Made by a program: the position numbers and the translations under genes. A stretch of 64,000 nucleotides of DNA from Pseudomonas typographi. GTDB taxonomy: Bacteria; Pseudomonadota; Gammaproteobacteria; Pseudomonadales; Pseudomonadaceae. Below are positions 52,919 to 61,874 of this stretch, one piece after another. Location: NCBI RefSeq assembly GCF_014694385.1, contig NZ_JAAOCA010000003.1, positions 1 to 64,000 of the forward strand, given 5' to 3'. Positions within the stretch are counted from its first letter, which is position 1. Each line of letters begins with the position of its first letter. The notes beneath the pieces are model-generated. The model had not been told where the DNA came from and did not search any database. It was given only the letters and a program-made list of their open reading frames with translations.

Positions 52919-53491
52919 ATGCCCGGCGTATCTGAAGCGACCCGCACTGCCCTGCCGCGTTCGCGGCTGCGCATACCCGACACCGAAACATTGGATGACG
53001 CCACCCGCAACCTGCGTGCCCGCCACCATGAGGAGAATTGGATTCAGGCATTGAGCCTGAACCCCGGTACGGCCCGCCGGTTCACCGGCTACTTCGAGGA
53101 CCTGTTCGCCACCGGCCAGCACCGGCTGCCCCTGGCCGACCGTGAACTGATCGCCGTGGTGGTGTCGGTTGCCAATGGCTGCGGGGTGTGCACCGCACAC
53201 CATACCCATGCGCTGGGGCAGGTGCTGGACGACCCGGCACGGGCCAAGCGCATCGCACTGGACCACCATCTGGTGAACCTGAGCGCCCGCGAGCAGGCCA
53301 TCGCCGCCTTGGCCCTCAAAGTCACCACCGCGCCAAAAACCATTACGGCGGGGGACCTTCACGCATTAAGCGAACATGGCCTCAGCGAACAGCAGGCGCT
53401 GGAAGTGCTGGAAACCAGTGCCTGGTTCAACCACACCAACCGCTTGACGATTGCCCTGGGCGTTCTGCCCGACGATAAATTTTTCAATTGA
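52919..53491 (+). CDS. AhpD-like carboxymuconolactone-decarboxylase-fold protein (peroxidase-related)
   Basis: A 190-residue all-helical protein. The AhpD active-site pattern is intact: E76, then C88-x2-C91-x3-H95 (CGVCTAHH), with the E-to-C spacing of 12 as in AhpD. Such proteins reduce peroxides or act as thiol-disulfide partners, and a peroxidase-related group often accompanies SfnB/SsuD-like genes in pseudomonads. GAGGAA lies eight bases before the ATG. Paralogous to the next gene, 18 bp downstream. Confidence 0.85.
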   Translation: MPGVSEATRTALPRSRLRIPDTETLDDATRNLRARHHEENWIQALSLNPGTARRFTGYFEDLFATGQHRLPLADRELIAVVVSVANGCGVCTAHHTHALGQVLDDPARAKRIALDHHLVNLSAREQAIAALALKVTTAPKTITAGDLHALSEHGLSEQQALEVLETSAWFNHTNRLTIALGVLPDDKFFN

Positions 53492-53509
53492 CCGAACGAG
53501 GCCCCTCCT

Positions 53510-54139
53510 ATGTCGGCACTCTTGGCCACCCGCGCGCAGCCCAGTGATACGTTCCCTGCCCCGCCCCCAACCGAAGCCATTTCAAGGCTGAGTATTCCAA
53601 ATGAAGCAGCGCAGCCACCTGAAATAACCGCCTTATTCGAGCGCTTTCGTTCGCACTATGGGTTTGTGCCCAACTGGCTGTTGGCGCTGTCGGTAAACCC
53701 CGGCACCGTCATTCGTATGGTTGCTTTTTATGAACACTTGTTCGACCCCAGTAGCAGCCAGTTGCAAGCCCGCGACCGGGAATTGATCGCGGTCGTCAGT
53801 TCAGCCACTAACGGCTGTAGCTATTGTGTGTTCAACCACACGGCTTCGTTGAGCCAGGCATTGAACGATCCGGTTAAAGCCCAGCGAATCGCCCGGGATC
53901 ACCATGAAGTGCCATTGAATGCCCGGGAGAAGGTCTTGGCGGACGTGTCCCAGAAGCTTTCGCGTGACGCCCGTTCGGTCGCCCCGGATGATTTCCAGGC
54001 GCTGGCCGCGCAAGGTTTCAACGAAGCCGCGGTGCTGGAAATTTTCGAGATCAGCGCCTTCTTTGCCTATTGTAACCGGCTGTCGACCGCTTTGCAGGTT
54101 ACCCCCGACAATGCTTTTTTCGAGCAGGCCGCACCATGA
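53510..54139 (+). CDS. AhpD-like carboxymuconolactone-decarboxylase-fold protein (second copy)
   Basis: A 209-residue paralogue of the preceding gene. E91, C103, C106 and H110 repeat the AhpD pattern (CSYCVFNH). The RDRELIAVVSSATNGC and VLEIFEISAFFAYCNRLS segments align with LADRELIAVVVSVANGC and VLETSAWFNHTNRL of copy 1. Its stop overlaps the ATG of the acyl-CoA-dehydrogenase-like gene (ATGA), so expression is coupled. Two copies could form a hetero-oligomer or act on different thiol substrates. Confidence 0.85.
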   Translation: MSALLATRAQPSDTFPAPPPTEAISRLSIPNEAAQPPEITALFERFRSHYGFVPNWLLALSVNPGTVIRMVAFYEHLFDPSSSQLQARDRELIAVVSSATNGCSYCVFNHTASLSQALNDPVKAQRIARDHHEVPLNAREKVLADVSQKLSRDARSVAPDDFQALAAQGFNEAAVLEIFEISAFFAYCNRLSTALQVTPDNAFFEQAAP

Positions 54140-55326
54140 CGCTATTGGACGAGTACACCCCTCGCGCTCTTGCGCCAGTACCGTTGCTGGATGCGGCGCT
54201 GTTGGCCCGCATCGGTGAACGTGCTGCCCATTACGACCAGCACAACAGCTTTTTTCACGAAGACCTGGCCGAACTCCGGCAAGCCGGTTACCTCAAGGCG
54301 CTGGTGCCCGAGGTGCTGGGGGGCGCGGGGCTGACCCTGCAGCACTATGTGCGTGAGCACAGCCAGTTGGCCGCCCGCGCGCCGGCCACTGCGCTGGCCA
54401 TCAACATGCACCAATATTGGGTGGGCACCGCCGCGCGGCTGTGGGCCGATGGCGACCCTAGCTTGCAGTGGATATTGCGCGAAGCCGCGGCCGGCAAGGT
54501 GTTTGCGGCAGGCCACGGCGAACCGGGAAGCGATGCGGGCTTGGCCGACTCGACGGTCAAGGCCATACCGTTGGGCGGCGGCCGCTACCGCTTCGAGGGG
54601 CGCAAGGTGCTCACGTCGTTGTCTCCGGTATGGGACTGGCTGGGCATCCACGGCCGGGACGACACCGACCCGGCCAACCCGCAGGTGGTGCACGCGTTCA
54701 TCGCCCGCTCCAGCCCCGGCCACCGCAGCGTGGAAACCTGGGACGCGCTAGGCCTGCGCGCGACGCGCAGCGACGATACGCTGCTCGAAGGGGTGGTGGC
54801 CGAGGCCGACCAGGTAGCGCTCGTGCAGCCGGTAGGGCCGCCCGATACGCCATTCACCAATGCCATTTTGGCCGCGGCCATTCCGGGGATTGCCGCGGTG
54901 TACCTGGGCATCGCCCAGCGCGCCTTCGATCTGGCCGTCGCCAGCGCTCGGCAGCGCACCTCGTTGGTTCTGGGCGGAAAAACCTTCGCCCACAAACCTC
55001 TTACCCAGCACGCCGTGGCCCAGGCCGCGATCACACTGGACAGTGCCCGCGCCCTGCTATACCAGGTCGCCGCCGACCTGGACGGCCGTGTCGATCACGG
55101 CCCGCTGTGGGCGGCAAAGGTGTTGGCGGCCAAACAGCATACGGTAGAGGCTGCGCAAACGGTGGTGAACCTGGCGCTTGAGATTGCCGGGGCGGCGTCG
55201 CTGTCCAGGCGTAACGAGTTGGAGCGCCTCTATCGAGATGTGCGGGCCGGCGGCTTCCACCCACCCAATGCACACACCAGCTACGAGGTGATCGGCCAGT
55301 CGTACCTGTTGGCTGACCCGGCCTGA
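54136..55326 (+). CDS. acyl-CoA-dehydrogenase-fold flavoprotein, SfnB/DszC-like sulfur acquisition oxidoreductase
   Basis: A 396-residue ACAD-fold protein. The N-terminal helical domain (DLAELRQAGYLKALVPEVLGGAG), middle beta domain (GHGEPGSDAGLA) and C-terminal helical domain (AIPGIAAVYLGIAQRAFDLA) are present. It lacks the catalytic Glu of isovaleryl-type enzymes. The group resembles FMN-dependent sulfur acquisition oxidoreductases of the SfnB family, which act with SfnG/SsuD-like enzymes on dimethylsulfone-type compounds. Location beside SsuD-like genes supports this. Exact substrate unknown. Confidence 0.82.
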   Translation: MTLLDEYTPRALAPVPLLDAALLARIGERAAHYDQHNSFFHEDLAELRQAGYLKALVPEVLGGAGLTLQHYVREHSQLAARAPATALAINMHQYWVGTAARLWADGDPSLQWILREAAAGKVFAAGHGEPGSDAGLADSTVKAIPLGGGRYRFEGRKVLTSLSPVWDWLGIHGRDDTDPANPQVVHAFIARSSPGHRSVETWDALGLRATRSDDTLLEGVVAEADQVALVQPVGPPDTPFTNAILAAAIPGIAAVYLGIAQRAFDLAVASARQRTSLVLGGKTFAHKPLTQHAVAQAAITLDSARALLYQVAADLDGRVDHGPLWAAKVLAAKQHTVEAAQTVVNLALEIAGAASLSRRNELERLYRDVRAGGFHPPNAHTSYEVIGQSYLLADPA

Positions 55327-55335
55327 AACGCCAGG

Positions 55336-55361
55336 GGGGCGGTGAGCGTGTTCACCGCCCC
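55336..55361. terminator. bidirectional stem-loop terminator between convergent genes
   Basis: GGGGCGGTGA (55336-55345) pairs perfectly with TCACCGCCCC (55352-55361) around a 6-base loop, ten bases after the SfnB-like stop and 44 bases before the stop of the convergent SsuD-like gene. The stem is very strong; a T tract is poor on both sides. Confidence 0.65.
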
Positions 55362-55404
55362 GCGCCCTTGATCGGCACCACCCCACCGGCGTTTAAATCG
55401 GGCA

Positions 55405-56535
55405 TCACTCCCCTTCCAGCGGGGCCGGGCCGATTTCGTTCAGGCGGGGCAGCAAAAGATCGGCCACGTGCCGGGCTTCATCGATCAACGGCCAGCCAGA
55501 CAATATCAGCGCAGACAGGCCACTGCGCTGGTGATACCGCTCGATGTCCTGCGCAATGCCCTCCGGGCTTCCCACCAGGTAAGCCGCCGACGAGCCAGTA
55601 CCGAAAACGTCCAGCGACGACCACGCCGTCATGCCTGCGTACAGGTTGTGCTCCAGGCGCAGTGCGCCCAGTGGCGGCAGTTTGTTCTGGCGCAGGTAGC
55701 CCAGCCACTCCTGGCGTTGGGCATCGGGCGCCTGGTAGGTGGCCAGGTTGAATTCGCCCTGGGTGCGCCGGCCGATCACTTCCTCCAATTTGGCCTTGAG
55801 CAGCTCGACGCCGGTACGTTCGAACAGCCGGTAGAAGTGTTTACCCGCTTCGGCGGCGGTGGGCCGCACGGTAACGCTGGCCAGTGCGCCGAGATCATCG
55901 AAGCGGCGCTGCTGCCCCGCGGCGGCGGCCACGGCCCGGCCGAACTTCCCGGCCATCACCTCGACCTCACGCAGCATCAGCAGGTACACATCCACCACCT
56001 TGCTAGCATGCTGCACCCCGGCGGGCGATTCGCCGGTGCCCCACAGCGGCACCCCGCGTGGCTGTTTGGGCTCAAGGCCGAAGCGGGTATTGGGGAACAG
56101 GGATGGGTTACCCGCCAGGTACGCGGCCTGAAAGGCCTTCCAGTAATCCTCGCCCACTTGGTAACGGTCGTCGGCGCCGGTGGTGATCGCATAGGTGCGC
56201 GCACGTTCGTCCCGGCCGTTGATGTGGTTGAACAGCAAGCGGTCGCCGTAATACGCCTCGAAGGTCAACGCCTGTTCGGCCAACAGCTTGGGCGAGGTCA
56301 TGCCGGCGTATTCGGCCACGAGAAATTTCATGCGCTCAGTAGCGCCGGCGACGGCACTGGCCGAGACCAGTGGGTCATTGGGCCAGGTGGCGACCAGGGC
56401 GCCGTAGAAACCGCCCCGGTCGATGGTTTGCGCCAGGCGCCGGTAGCGCGCCAGGTCTACGCCGTAGAAACCGTTGGCCATCCAGGGGTAGTCCCCATCG
56501 GCCATGCTCAGGTACCAGAGGGCCTTAATTGCCAT
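55405..56535 (-). CDS. FMN-dependent alkanesulfonate-monooxygenase-like (SsuD-type LLM) enzyme, copy 1
   Basis: A 376-residue luciferase-like monooxygenase. The N-terminus AIKALWYLSMADGDYPW and the C-terminus with GSPEGIAQDIERY and ALILSGWPLIDEARHVADLLLP match SsuD in order. It probably uses FMNH2 and O2 to release sulfite from a sulfonate or related compound. No dedicated flavin reductase (ssuE) is in the window. It heads or follows the rhodanese gene on the same strand by 39 bp, and is paralogous to 58543-59670. Confidence 0.88.
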   Translation of the reverse strand: MAIKALWYLSMADGDYPWMANGFYGVDLARYRRLAQTIDRGGFYGALVATWPNDPLVSASAVAGATERMKFLVAEYAGMTSPKLLAEQALTFEAYYGDRLLFNHINGRDERARTYAITTGADDRYQVGEDYWKAFQAAYLAGNPSLFPNTRFGLEPKQPRGVPLWGTGESPAGVQHASKVVDVYLLMLREVEVMAGKFGRAVAAAAGQQRRFDDLGALASVTVRPTAAEAGKHFYRLFERTGVELLKAKLEEVIGRRTQGEFNLATYQAPDAQRQEWLGYLRQNKLPPLGALRLEHNLYAGMTAWSSLDVFGTGSSAAYLVGSPEGIAQDIERYHQRSGLSALILSGWPLIDEARHVADLLLPRLNEIGPAPLEGE

Positions 56536-56574
56536 CTCGGGGTGACTCCTTGCTCAAAATGAAGGCGCAGCCAC

Positions 56575-57423
56575 TCAGCCGCCCAGGGTGGTCAGTGGCA
56601 AGCCTGGGTCAGCGGTCCACTCGGCCATGGAACCGTCGTACACCGCCACGTTGTGCCAACCCGCCACGGCCAGCGCCAAGGCAGTGCCGGCGGCGGTAAT
56701 GCCACTGCCGCAGTAGGTGATGATTGGGGTACCGGGGTTCAGCGCGGCAAAACGCGCCTGTAACGCGGCCACCGGTAAAAGCTGGTGGCTGCCCGGATCG
56801 ATCAGTGCGCCGTGGGGCATATGCTGGCTGCCCGGGATGTGCCCGCGCCGCGTATAGCGCAGCTCCTCGCCGGTGAACACCGGCCGGCGCAGCACGTTGA
56901 GCAACTGCCCGGGGCGCTGGCCGTTGACCACTGCCAACACCTCGTCGCGGCCAACGAAATAGCCCGGGCGCTCGGCGCTGGTGACCCAATCACCCGGTGC
57001 TGCACTCTCCTCGCCCTGCTCCAGCGGCAGCCCGGCGGCACACCAGGCATCCAAGCCGCCGTCGAGCACCTGCACCGCCGTGTGGCCGTACGCCTGGAAC
57101 AGCCACCATAGGCGCGCGGCCCAGATACCGTTGGCGCGGTCGTAGACCACCACCCGCTGGCCAGCGCGCACCCCGACCGCTTGGGCGGCGTGGGTGAAAC
57201 GTTCGGCACCCGGCCGCTGGTAGGGCCAAGGTGATGCCGGGTCGGAAAACGCCGCCCAGAGGTCGGCAAACAGTGCCCCCGGAAGGTGCCCCTGCCGGTA
57301 CGACTGCTGTGCCAAATCTTCGGCGGTGCCGGCGGCCACTGCGCGCGCGCCGGCCTCCAGTATGCGGTAGCCGTCAAGGTCACTGGCCAGGGTGGCGGCC
57401 GACAGCAGCGGCTGCAGGGCCAT
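56575..57423 (-). CDS. thiosulfate/3-mercaptopyruvate sulfurtransferase (two-domain rhodanese)
   Basis: A 282-residue tandem rhodanese. The N-terminal inactive domain contains HLPGALFADLWAAFSDP. The C-terminal domain holds the active-site loop C238-GSGITA; CGSGxTA loops are typical of mercaptopyruvate sulfurtransferases, CRxGx(R/T) of thiosulfate types. DGSMAEW follows near the end. It moves sulfane sulfur to an acceptor. It sits between thiM (3 bp upstream) and the SsuD-like gene, so sulfur handling is likely. Confidence 0.9.
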   Translation of the reverse strand: MALQPLLSAATLASDLDGYRILEAGARAVAAGTAEDLAQQSYRQGHLPGALFADLWAAFSDPASPWPYQRPGAERFTHAAQAVGVRAGQRVVVYDRANGIWAARLWWLFQAYGHTAVQVLDGGLDAWCAAGLPLEQGEESAAPGDWVTSAERPGYFVGRDEVLAVVNGQRPGQLLNVLRRPVFTGEELRYTRRGHIPGSQHMPHGALIDPGSHQLLPVAALQARFAALNPGTPIITYCGSGITAAGTALALAVAGWHNVAVYDGSMAEWTADPGLPLTTLGG

Positions 57424-57426
57424 TGT

Positions 57427-58263
57427 TCAGCCCTCCAGCACGGTGCCGTCGATACGCGCCCGCGCCTTGATCAACGGGCCATCGACGGCGTCGAGTGCGT
57501 CGATGAAGGCTGGCACGAAGCTCCCCGGCCCTTGCGCCTGGGTTTGTGCCTGTTCGGCGGCCAGGGCGAAGTGCACATGGGCGGTAATCAACCCCAGTAC
57601 CGGCGTGGCCGCGACCGCCGTATAGGCCGCGACCAGCGCGCCTAGCGCGCAGCCGGTGGCCGTCACCCGGGGCAGCAGTGCGCTGCCGCCGGCAATGCGA
57701 AACAGCCGCAGCGCACCTTCGTACTCGCCGAGCACATGGTCAACCGGCCCCGAAGCTGACACTGCGGCGCTGTGGGCGAGCAATGCCCGTGCTGCTGGCA
57801 CTGCGTCGGCAGGGTCATTGGAGCTGTCGAAGCCTCGGCTTGAGCTGCCCAGCCCGGCGAGCCCGATGATTTCCGAGGCGTTGCCGCGGATCACCGCTGG
57901 CCGGTAGGCCAACAGCTCCGCGGCCACGCCGCCGCGCCAGGCCAAGCCGCCGGCACCGATCGGGTCCAGCACCCAGGGCCGCCCGAGATCGGCCGCCGCC
58001 TTTACCGCCAGGCGCATGGCCTCGACCTGCGCCGCGGTAGGCGTGCCGAGGTTCACCAGCACCGCGCCGGCAACCTGCACGAAGGCGGCGGCCTCCTCGG
58101 GGTTATCGACCATGGCCGGCGCCGCACCGGCAGCCAACAGCACATTGGCCATGAAGTTGCTCGACACCACATTGGTCAGGCACTGCACCAACGGTGTTTG
58201 CGTACGCAACGCTACGTGGGTGGCGATTACAGCGTCGATCAGGTCTTTAGCGAAATCGGTCAT
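57427..58263 (-). CDS. thiM: hydroxyethylthiazole kinase
   Basis: A 278-residue ribokinase-fold enzyme. PLVQCLTNVVSSNFMANVLLAAGAAPAM is near the N-terminus, DPIGAGGLAWR in the middle, and the catalytic VTATGCALGALVAAY toward the C-terminus. It phosphorylates the thiazole alcohol for thiamine salvage. No thiD or thiE accompanies it; it is the first gene of an operon with rhodanese and SsuD-like genes, which links salvage of a sulfur heterocycle to organosulfur use. Start at 58263; an upstream ATG would add 20 residues without a ribosome site. Confidence 0.9.
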   Translation of the reverse strand: MTDFAKDLIDAVIATHVALRTQTPLVQCLTNVVSSNFMANVLLAAGAAPAMVDNPEEAAAFVQVAGAVLVNLGTPTAAQVEAMRLAVKAAADLGRPWVLDPIGAGGLAWRGGVAAELLAYRPAVIRGNASEIIGLAGLGSSSRGFDSSNDPADAVPAARALLAHSAAVSASGPVDHVLGEYEGALRLFRIAGGSALLPRVTATGCALGALVAAYTAVAATPVLGLITAHVHFALAAEQAQTQAQGPGSFVPAFIDALDAVDGPLIKARARIDGTVLEG

Positions 58264-58542
58264 TGCTTGCGTCCCTTGAAAACGGTTGAGGCACGTGGAT
58301 AGGGCATGCGGCAGGCTGCGCAACGCAGACTAGTCGAACGCGGCTTATAGCCAAAATACCGATAACGCATAGGTAAATAGGCATAACCCCCAGGTGCTTA
58401 TGCCCCAGCTAAAGCACCCTAGCCTTTTCGGGAATAACCCGCCTTACCGTAGCGGTGCCCCAACGGTCCGCAATGACGCTTCAAGGTGTCGCGCCGTACC
58501 GGTATGCTTCGCCGAGTCATCTCCTACCCCCCGCAATGGCCT
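58264..58542. promoter_or_regulatory. divergent intergenic region between thiM operon and second SsuD-like gene
   Basis: 279 bp. GGCATAA (58380-58386) and TTATGCC (58398-58404) are inverted around an 11-bp spacer. The AT-rich AAAATACCGATAACGCAT region around 58353-58372 is a likely promoter zone. Both operons could be controlled from this dyad, possibly in response to sulfur supply. Confidence 0.45.
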
Positions 58543-59670
58543 ATGCCGATCAAAGTTTTGTGGTATCTGAGCTTCGCCGATGGCCGTTATCCCTGGTGCG
58601 CCGATGGCCTGCTAGCGGTGGATGCCGGGCGCTATCTCGAGCTGGCCAAGGCCATCGAGGCCGCCGGGTTTTATGGCGCGATGGTTGCGACCTGGCCAAA
58701 CGACCCGCTGGTGAGTGCCGCGTACGTGGCCAGCCACACGCAGCGCATCAAACTGCTGGTCGCCAGCTATGCACGTTTGACACCGCCGAAATTGCTGGCG
58801 CAACAGATGCTGACCTTCGACACCCTGACCGGCGGCCGGCTGTTGCTCAACCTGATCAATGGCCGCGACAACATCATGCGCGCCTATGGCATGACCGCAG
58901 CCCATGCCGAGCGCTACGCGTTGGGGATCGATTACTGGCGCAAGTTTTGTTTTTCCTACAAGCAAGGTGCGCAGTCGTGGTTCCCCAACACGCCCCTGGT
59001 GCTGCCGCCCACCCAACCGGGCGGCGTACAGTTGTGGGGCACTGGCGATTCCCCCGCCGGAATCGCCCACACCGCCGAGCTGGCCGATGTATACCTGACC
59101 ATGATGCGTGAAAGCCAGGTGATCGGCCCCAAGTTTGCCAATGCCCGCGCCGCTGCTGCTGCCCAAGGGCGGCAGTTCACCGACCTGGGCGCCCTGGCCA
59201 GCGTGACCGTGAGGGAAACCGAGGCCGAGGCCCGGGAGGCGTTCTACGCGATGTTCGAGCACACCGGTGCCGAAGCGCTCGCGGCCAAGCTCAACGAAGC
59301 CATTCTACGGCGCACCGCCGGGCGCCGGGACTTCAACACCTTCCAGGCAGCGGATGCCCGCCGCCAGGGCTGGCTCGAGCAACTGCGCAAACGGCAATTG
59401 CCGAGCCTTCGGTCGTTGCAGCTGGAAGGTCACCTCTATGCCGGCATCACCGCCTGGGCAACACTTGATGTATTCGGTATCGGGTCGTCGGCTACTTACT
59501 TTGTAGGTGATGGCCTGCAGGTGGCGCGGCAGCTTCAGGATTACCAGCGAAGCCTGGGGCTCAGTGCGTTGATTTTGTCGGGCTGGCCATTGCTTGAAGA
59601 AGCCGGCCACACGGCACGCTGGCTACTGCCCCTGCTGTCGGCCCAGCCCCTGCCGGCCACCGATCGATAA
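58543..59670 (+). CDS. FMN-dependent alkanesulfonate-monooxygenase-like (SsuD-type LLM) enzyme, copy 2
   Basis: A 375-residue paralogue of 55405-56535. The start was chosen by that alignment: PIKVLWYLSFADGRYPW against AIKALWYLSMADGDYPW. Shared segments include FYGAMVATWPNDPLVSA, LLNLINGRDNIMRAYGM and ALILSGWPLLEEAGHTARWLLP. No good ribosome site precedes this ATG, so a start at 58504 adding 13 residues is possible. It probably desulfonates a different substrate range. It is convergent with the GlxA-type regulator, 13 bp away. Confidence 0.87.
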   Translation: MPIKVLWYLSFADGRYPWCADGLLAVDAGRYLELAKAIEAAGFYGAMVATWPNDPLVSAAYVASHTQRIKLLVASYARLTPPKLLAQQMLTFDTLTGGRLLLNLINGRDNIMRAYGMTAAHAERYALGIDYWRKFCFSYKQGAQSWFPNTPLVLPPTQPGGVQLWGTGDSPAGIAHTAELADVYLTMMRESQVIGPKFANARAAAAAQGRQFTDLGALASVTVRETEAEAREAFYAMFEHTGAEALAAKLNEAILRRTAGRRDFNTFQAADARRQGWLEQLRKRQLPSLRSLQLEGHLYAGITAWATLDVFGIGSSATYFVGDGLQVARQLQDYQRSLGLSALILSGWPLLEEAGHTARWLLPLLSAQPLPATDR

Positions 59671-59683
59671 GCGCATCCGCGGG

Positions 59684-60790
59684 TTAGCAGGCTAGGTTCT
59701 CCACCGCGAAGCGGTAGCCGGTTTGCCCGGCCGCGGGCAACGGGCGCGTCGCCTGCTGGCGGTAGCCTTGGGGGCTTGTGCCCAGTTGTTTCTGGAATGC
59801 CCGGCGCATGCGTTCTTCACGGCCGAAGCCAACGGTTTCGGCAATGCGTTTGATCGGTTCGCGGGTGGTTTCCAGCAGCCGGCAGGCGGCTTCAAGGCGA
59901 AGGGTCTCCACGGCTTGGGCCGGGGTTTCGCCGGTGGCGGCCACGTAGGCGCGGGCAAAATGGCGGGGGCTCATGCCGAATTGTTCGGCTAACCGCTCTA
60001 CCCGCAGGTCTTCGCCCAGGTGCGCGGCGACCCAGGCATGCAGCCGTGCCAGGCGTACGTCAGGGTCAGTGCGCAAGGCATTGGATTGTGCCTGCAGCGA
60101 AGCACTGAGCTGCGGCTGCTCGGCCGAGCGCCAGAGGAACACCGTGAAATAACGCGCCAGCGCCAGCGCGGCATGGGGGCCGAGGTCCTGTTCTACCAGG
60201 GCGAGGGCCAAATCAATGCCCGCGGCCGCGCCACCGCAGGTCCAGAACGGGCCATCATTGAGGTACAGCGCGTTCTGGCGGCACTGTACCCCGGGGTAAA
60301 GGGCCTGCAACTGTTCGGTAAATTTCCAGTGGGTCACCACGCTGCGGCCCTCCAGTAGGCCTGCCCCAGCCAGCGCGAAGGTGCCGCTGCCCACCGAACA
60401 CAGCCGGCGGGTAGTGGCTTGCCGCCGCCGCAGCCAGGCGCACACACGGTCATCGGCCTCCAGCGCCGCCACCCCGGGGCCGCCCACCACGATCAAGGTG
60501 TCGATCCGTTGAGCCTGCTCATCCAGCCAAGCCAGTGAGTGGGTCATCACCTCGATGCCAGACACCGACGTCACCCGCCCACCGCAGGGCGAGGCCAGCA
60601 GTAGGCGATAGGGCGCCTGCGTTGCAAAGGGCCCGCCCAGCACGCGCGGGATGGCGGCGAACACCTCCAGCGGCCCCGTGCTGTTGAGCAGCAACGCATC
60701 GGTAAAGGTCAGTACCACCACCGTGCGCGTCTCAGGCGTGGCAGCAAAGGAGGGGTGTTTGGCATGGAGCGGCACGGCGAGCCTCGACAT
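59684..60790 (-). CDS. GlxA-type AraC regulator with DJ-1/PfpI-like domain
   Basis: A 368-residue regulator. An N-terminal GATase1-like domain (about 25-200) reads VVVLTFTDALLLNSTGPLEVF; its nucleophile elbow is CSVGSGTFALAGAG, with Gly where many relatives have Cys. The C-terminal AraC double HTH is at about 255-350: LRVERLAEQFGMSPRHFARAY, IKRIAETVGFGREERMRRAF. Divergent from the binding-protein gene by only 31 bp, it probably controls that gene. ATG at 60790; longer frames overlap it. Confidence 0.88.
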   Translation of the reverse strand: MSRLAVPLHAKHPSFAATPETRTVVVLTFTDALLLNSTGPLEVFAAIPRVLGGPFATQAPYRLLLASPCGGRVTSVSGIEVMTHSLAWLDEQAQRIDTLIVVGGPGVAALEADDRVCAWLRRRQATTRRLCSVGSGTFALAGAGLLEGRSVVTHWKFTEQLQALYPGVQCRQNALYLNDGPFWTCGGAAAGIDLALALVEQDLGPHAALALARYFTVFLWRSAEQPQLSASLQAQSNALRTDPDVRLARLHAWVAAHLGEDLRVERLAEQFGMSPRHFARAYVAATGETPAQAVETLRLEAACRLLETTREPIKRIAETVGFGREERMRRAFQKQLGTSPQGYRQQATRPLPAAGQTGYRFAVENLAC

Positions 60791-60821
60791 ACTGGTTTCA
60801 ACGCACAATGAGAACCGGACA

Positions 60822-61805
60822 ATGCCGTTAATATCCGCGCCTGCCAAGCGTCTTCGTTTTACCCTGGGGTGGCGTGGGCTACTGGGTGGCGCCGCGCTGC
60901 TGCTGGCCCAGGTCGCCACCGCGGCCAACGCCTTGCAGGTCGGCGACCAAAGTGGGTTGATACAGGCGCTGCTGCACGCCGCCGGCGAAGACACCGCCGT
61001 ACCCTACAGCCTGGTGTGGCACCCCTTCCCGGCTGGCCCGGCGCTGCTCGAGGCGCTGAACGCCGGGGCCATCGACGCTGGCGTGGTCGGTAACGCACCA
61101 CCGGTCTTCGCCCAGGCGGGTGGCTTTGACGTTCGTATCATCGGCGTGGCCCAGGGTGCACAAAACAACAATGCGCTGCTGCTGCCGGAAGGCTCGAGCG
61201 TGCGCCAGGTGGCGGACCTCAAGGGGCGGCGGGTCGCTGTCGCCAAGGGCTCCAGCGGGCACTATCTGCTGCTGGCCGCGCTGCGCCAGGCCGGCCTCGG
61301 GCCCCATGACGTGAACCTGGTCTATGCCAGCCCCGTGGACGCCCAGAATGCCTTTGCCAGTGGCCACCTGGACGCCTGGGCGGTGTGGTACCCCTTTGTG
61401 GGTCAGGCCACCGGGCGTGGGGCGCGGGTGCTGGTGGACGGCAGTGCCTGGGCGGAAACCGGGACGAACTTCACCGTCGCCAGCGTGCAGGCCCTGAATG
61501 ACCCAAGCCGTGCCCAGCAGTTGGCGGACTGGCTGGTGCGCCTGGCCCGCGCACAGGCCTGGGCCACCGCGCATCCTGCCGAGTGGGGCCAGGCCCTGGC
61601 CGGCATCACCCGGCTGCCGCTGGCGCTGGTGCAGCGGATGCTCGCCGAGCAGCACCTGCTTTACGTACCCATCGACCCCGCCATCATCGCCCTGCAACAA
61701 CGCCTGGCCGACGCATTCGCGGCCGAGCGCCTGATACCCCGGCCGGTGAAGGTCCAGGAGATGTTCGACCCGCGTTTCAACGCGTCGCTGCCCTCCCCCC
61801 GCTGA
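60822..61805 (+). CDS. periplasmic ABC substrate-binding protein, sulfonate/nitrate/taurine (SsuA) type
   Basis: A 327-residue exported protein with signal peptide (LGGAALLLAQVATA). The mature start ALQVGDQSGLIQALL and segments LVWHPFPAGPALLEALNAGAIDAGVVGNAPPVFAQA, VAVAKGSSGHYLLLAALRQAGL and LDAWAVWYPFV are characteristic of SsuA-like binding proteins. Permease and ATPase genes are not in the window; it must use components elsewhere. Start at ATG 60822 with a weak GAG site. Between GlxA-type regulator and ASST-like gene. Confidence 0.88.
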   Translation: MPLISAPAKRLRFTLGWRGLLGGAALLLAQVATAANALQVGDQSGLIQALLHAAGEDTAVPYSLVWHPFPAGPALLEALNAGAIDAGVVGNAPPVFAQAGGFDVRIIGVAQGAQNNNALLLPEGSSVRQVADLKGRRVAVAKGSSGHYLLLAALRQAGLGPHDVNLVYASPVDAQNAFASGHLDAWAVWYPFVGQATGRGARVLVDGSAWAETGTNFTVASVQALNDPSRAQQLADWLVRLARAQAWATAHPAEWGQALAGITRLPLALVQRMLAEQHLLYVPIDPAIIALQQRLADAFAAERLIPRPVKVQEMFDPRFNASLPSPR

Positions 61806-61874
61806 TTAGCTGAAACCCCCTGTTCGCCATGCCGATCCCTCATCGGTAGGGCGGCACTCACCCGGAGAAACACC

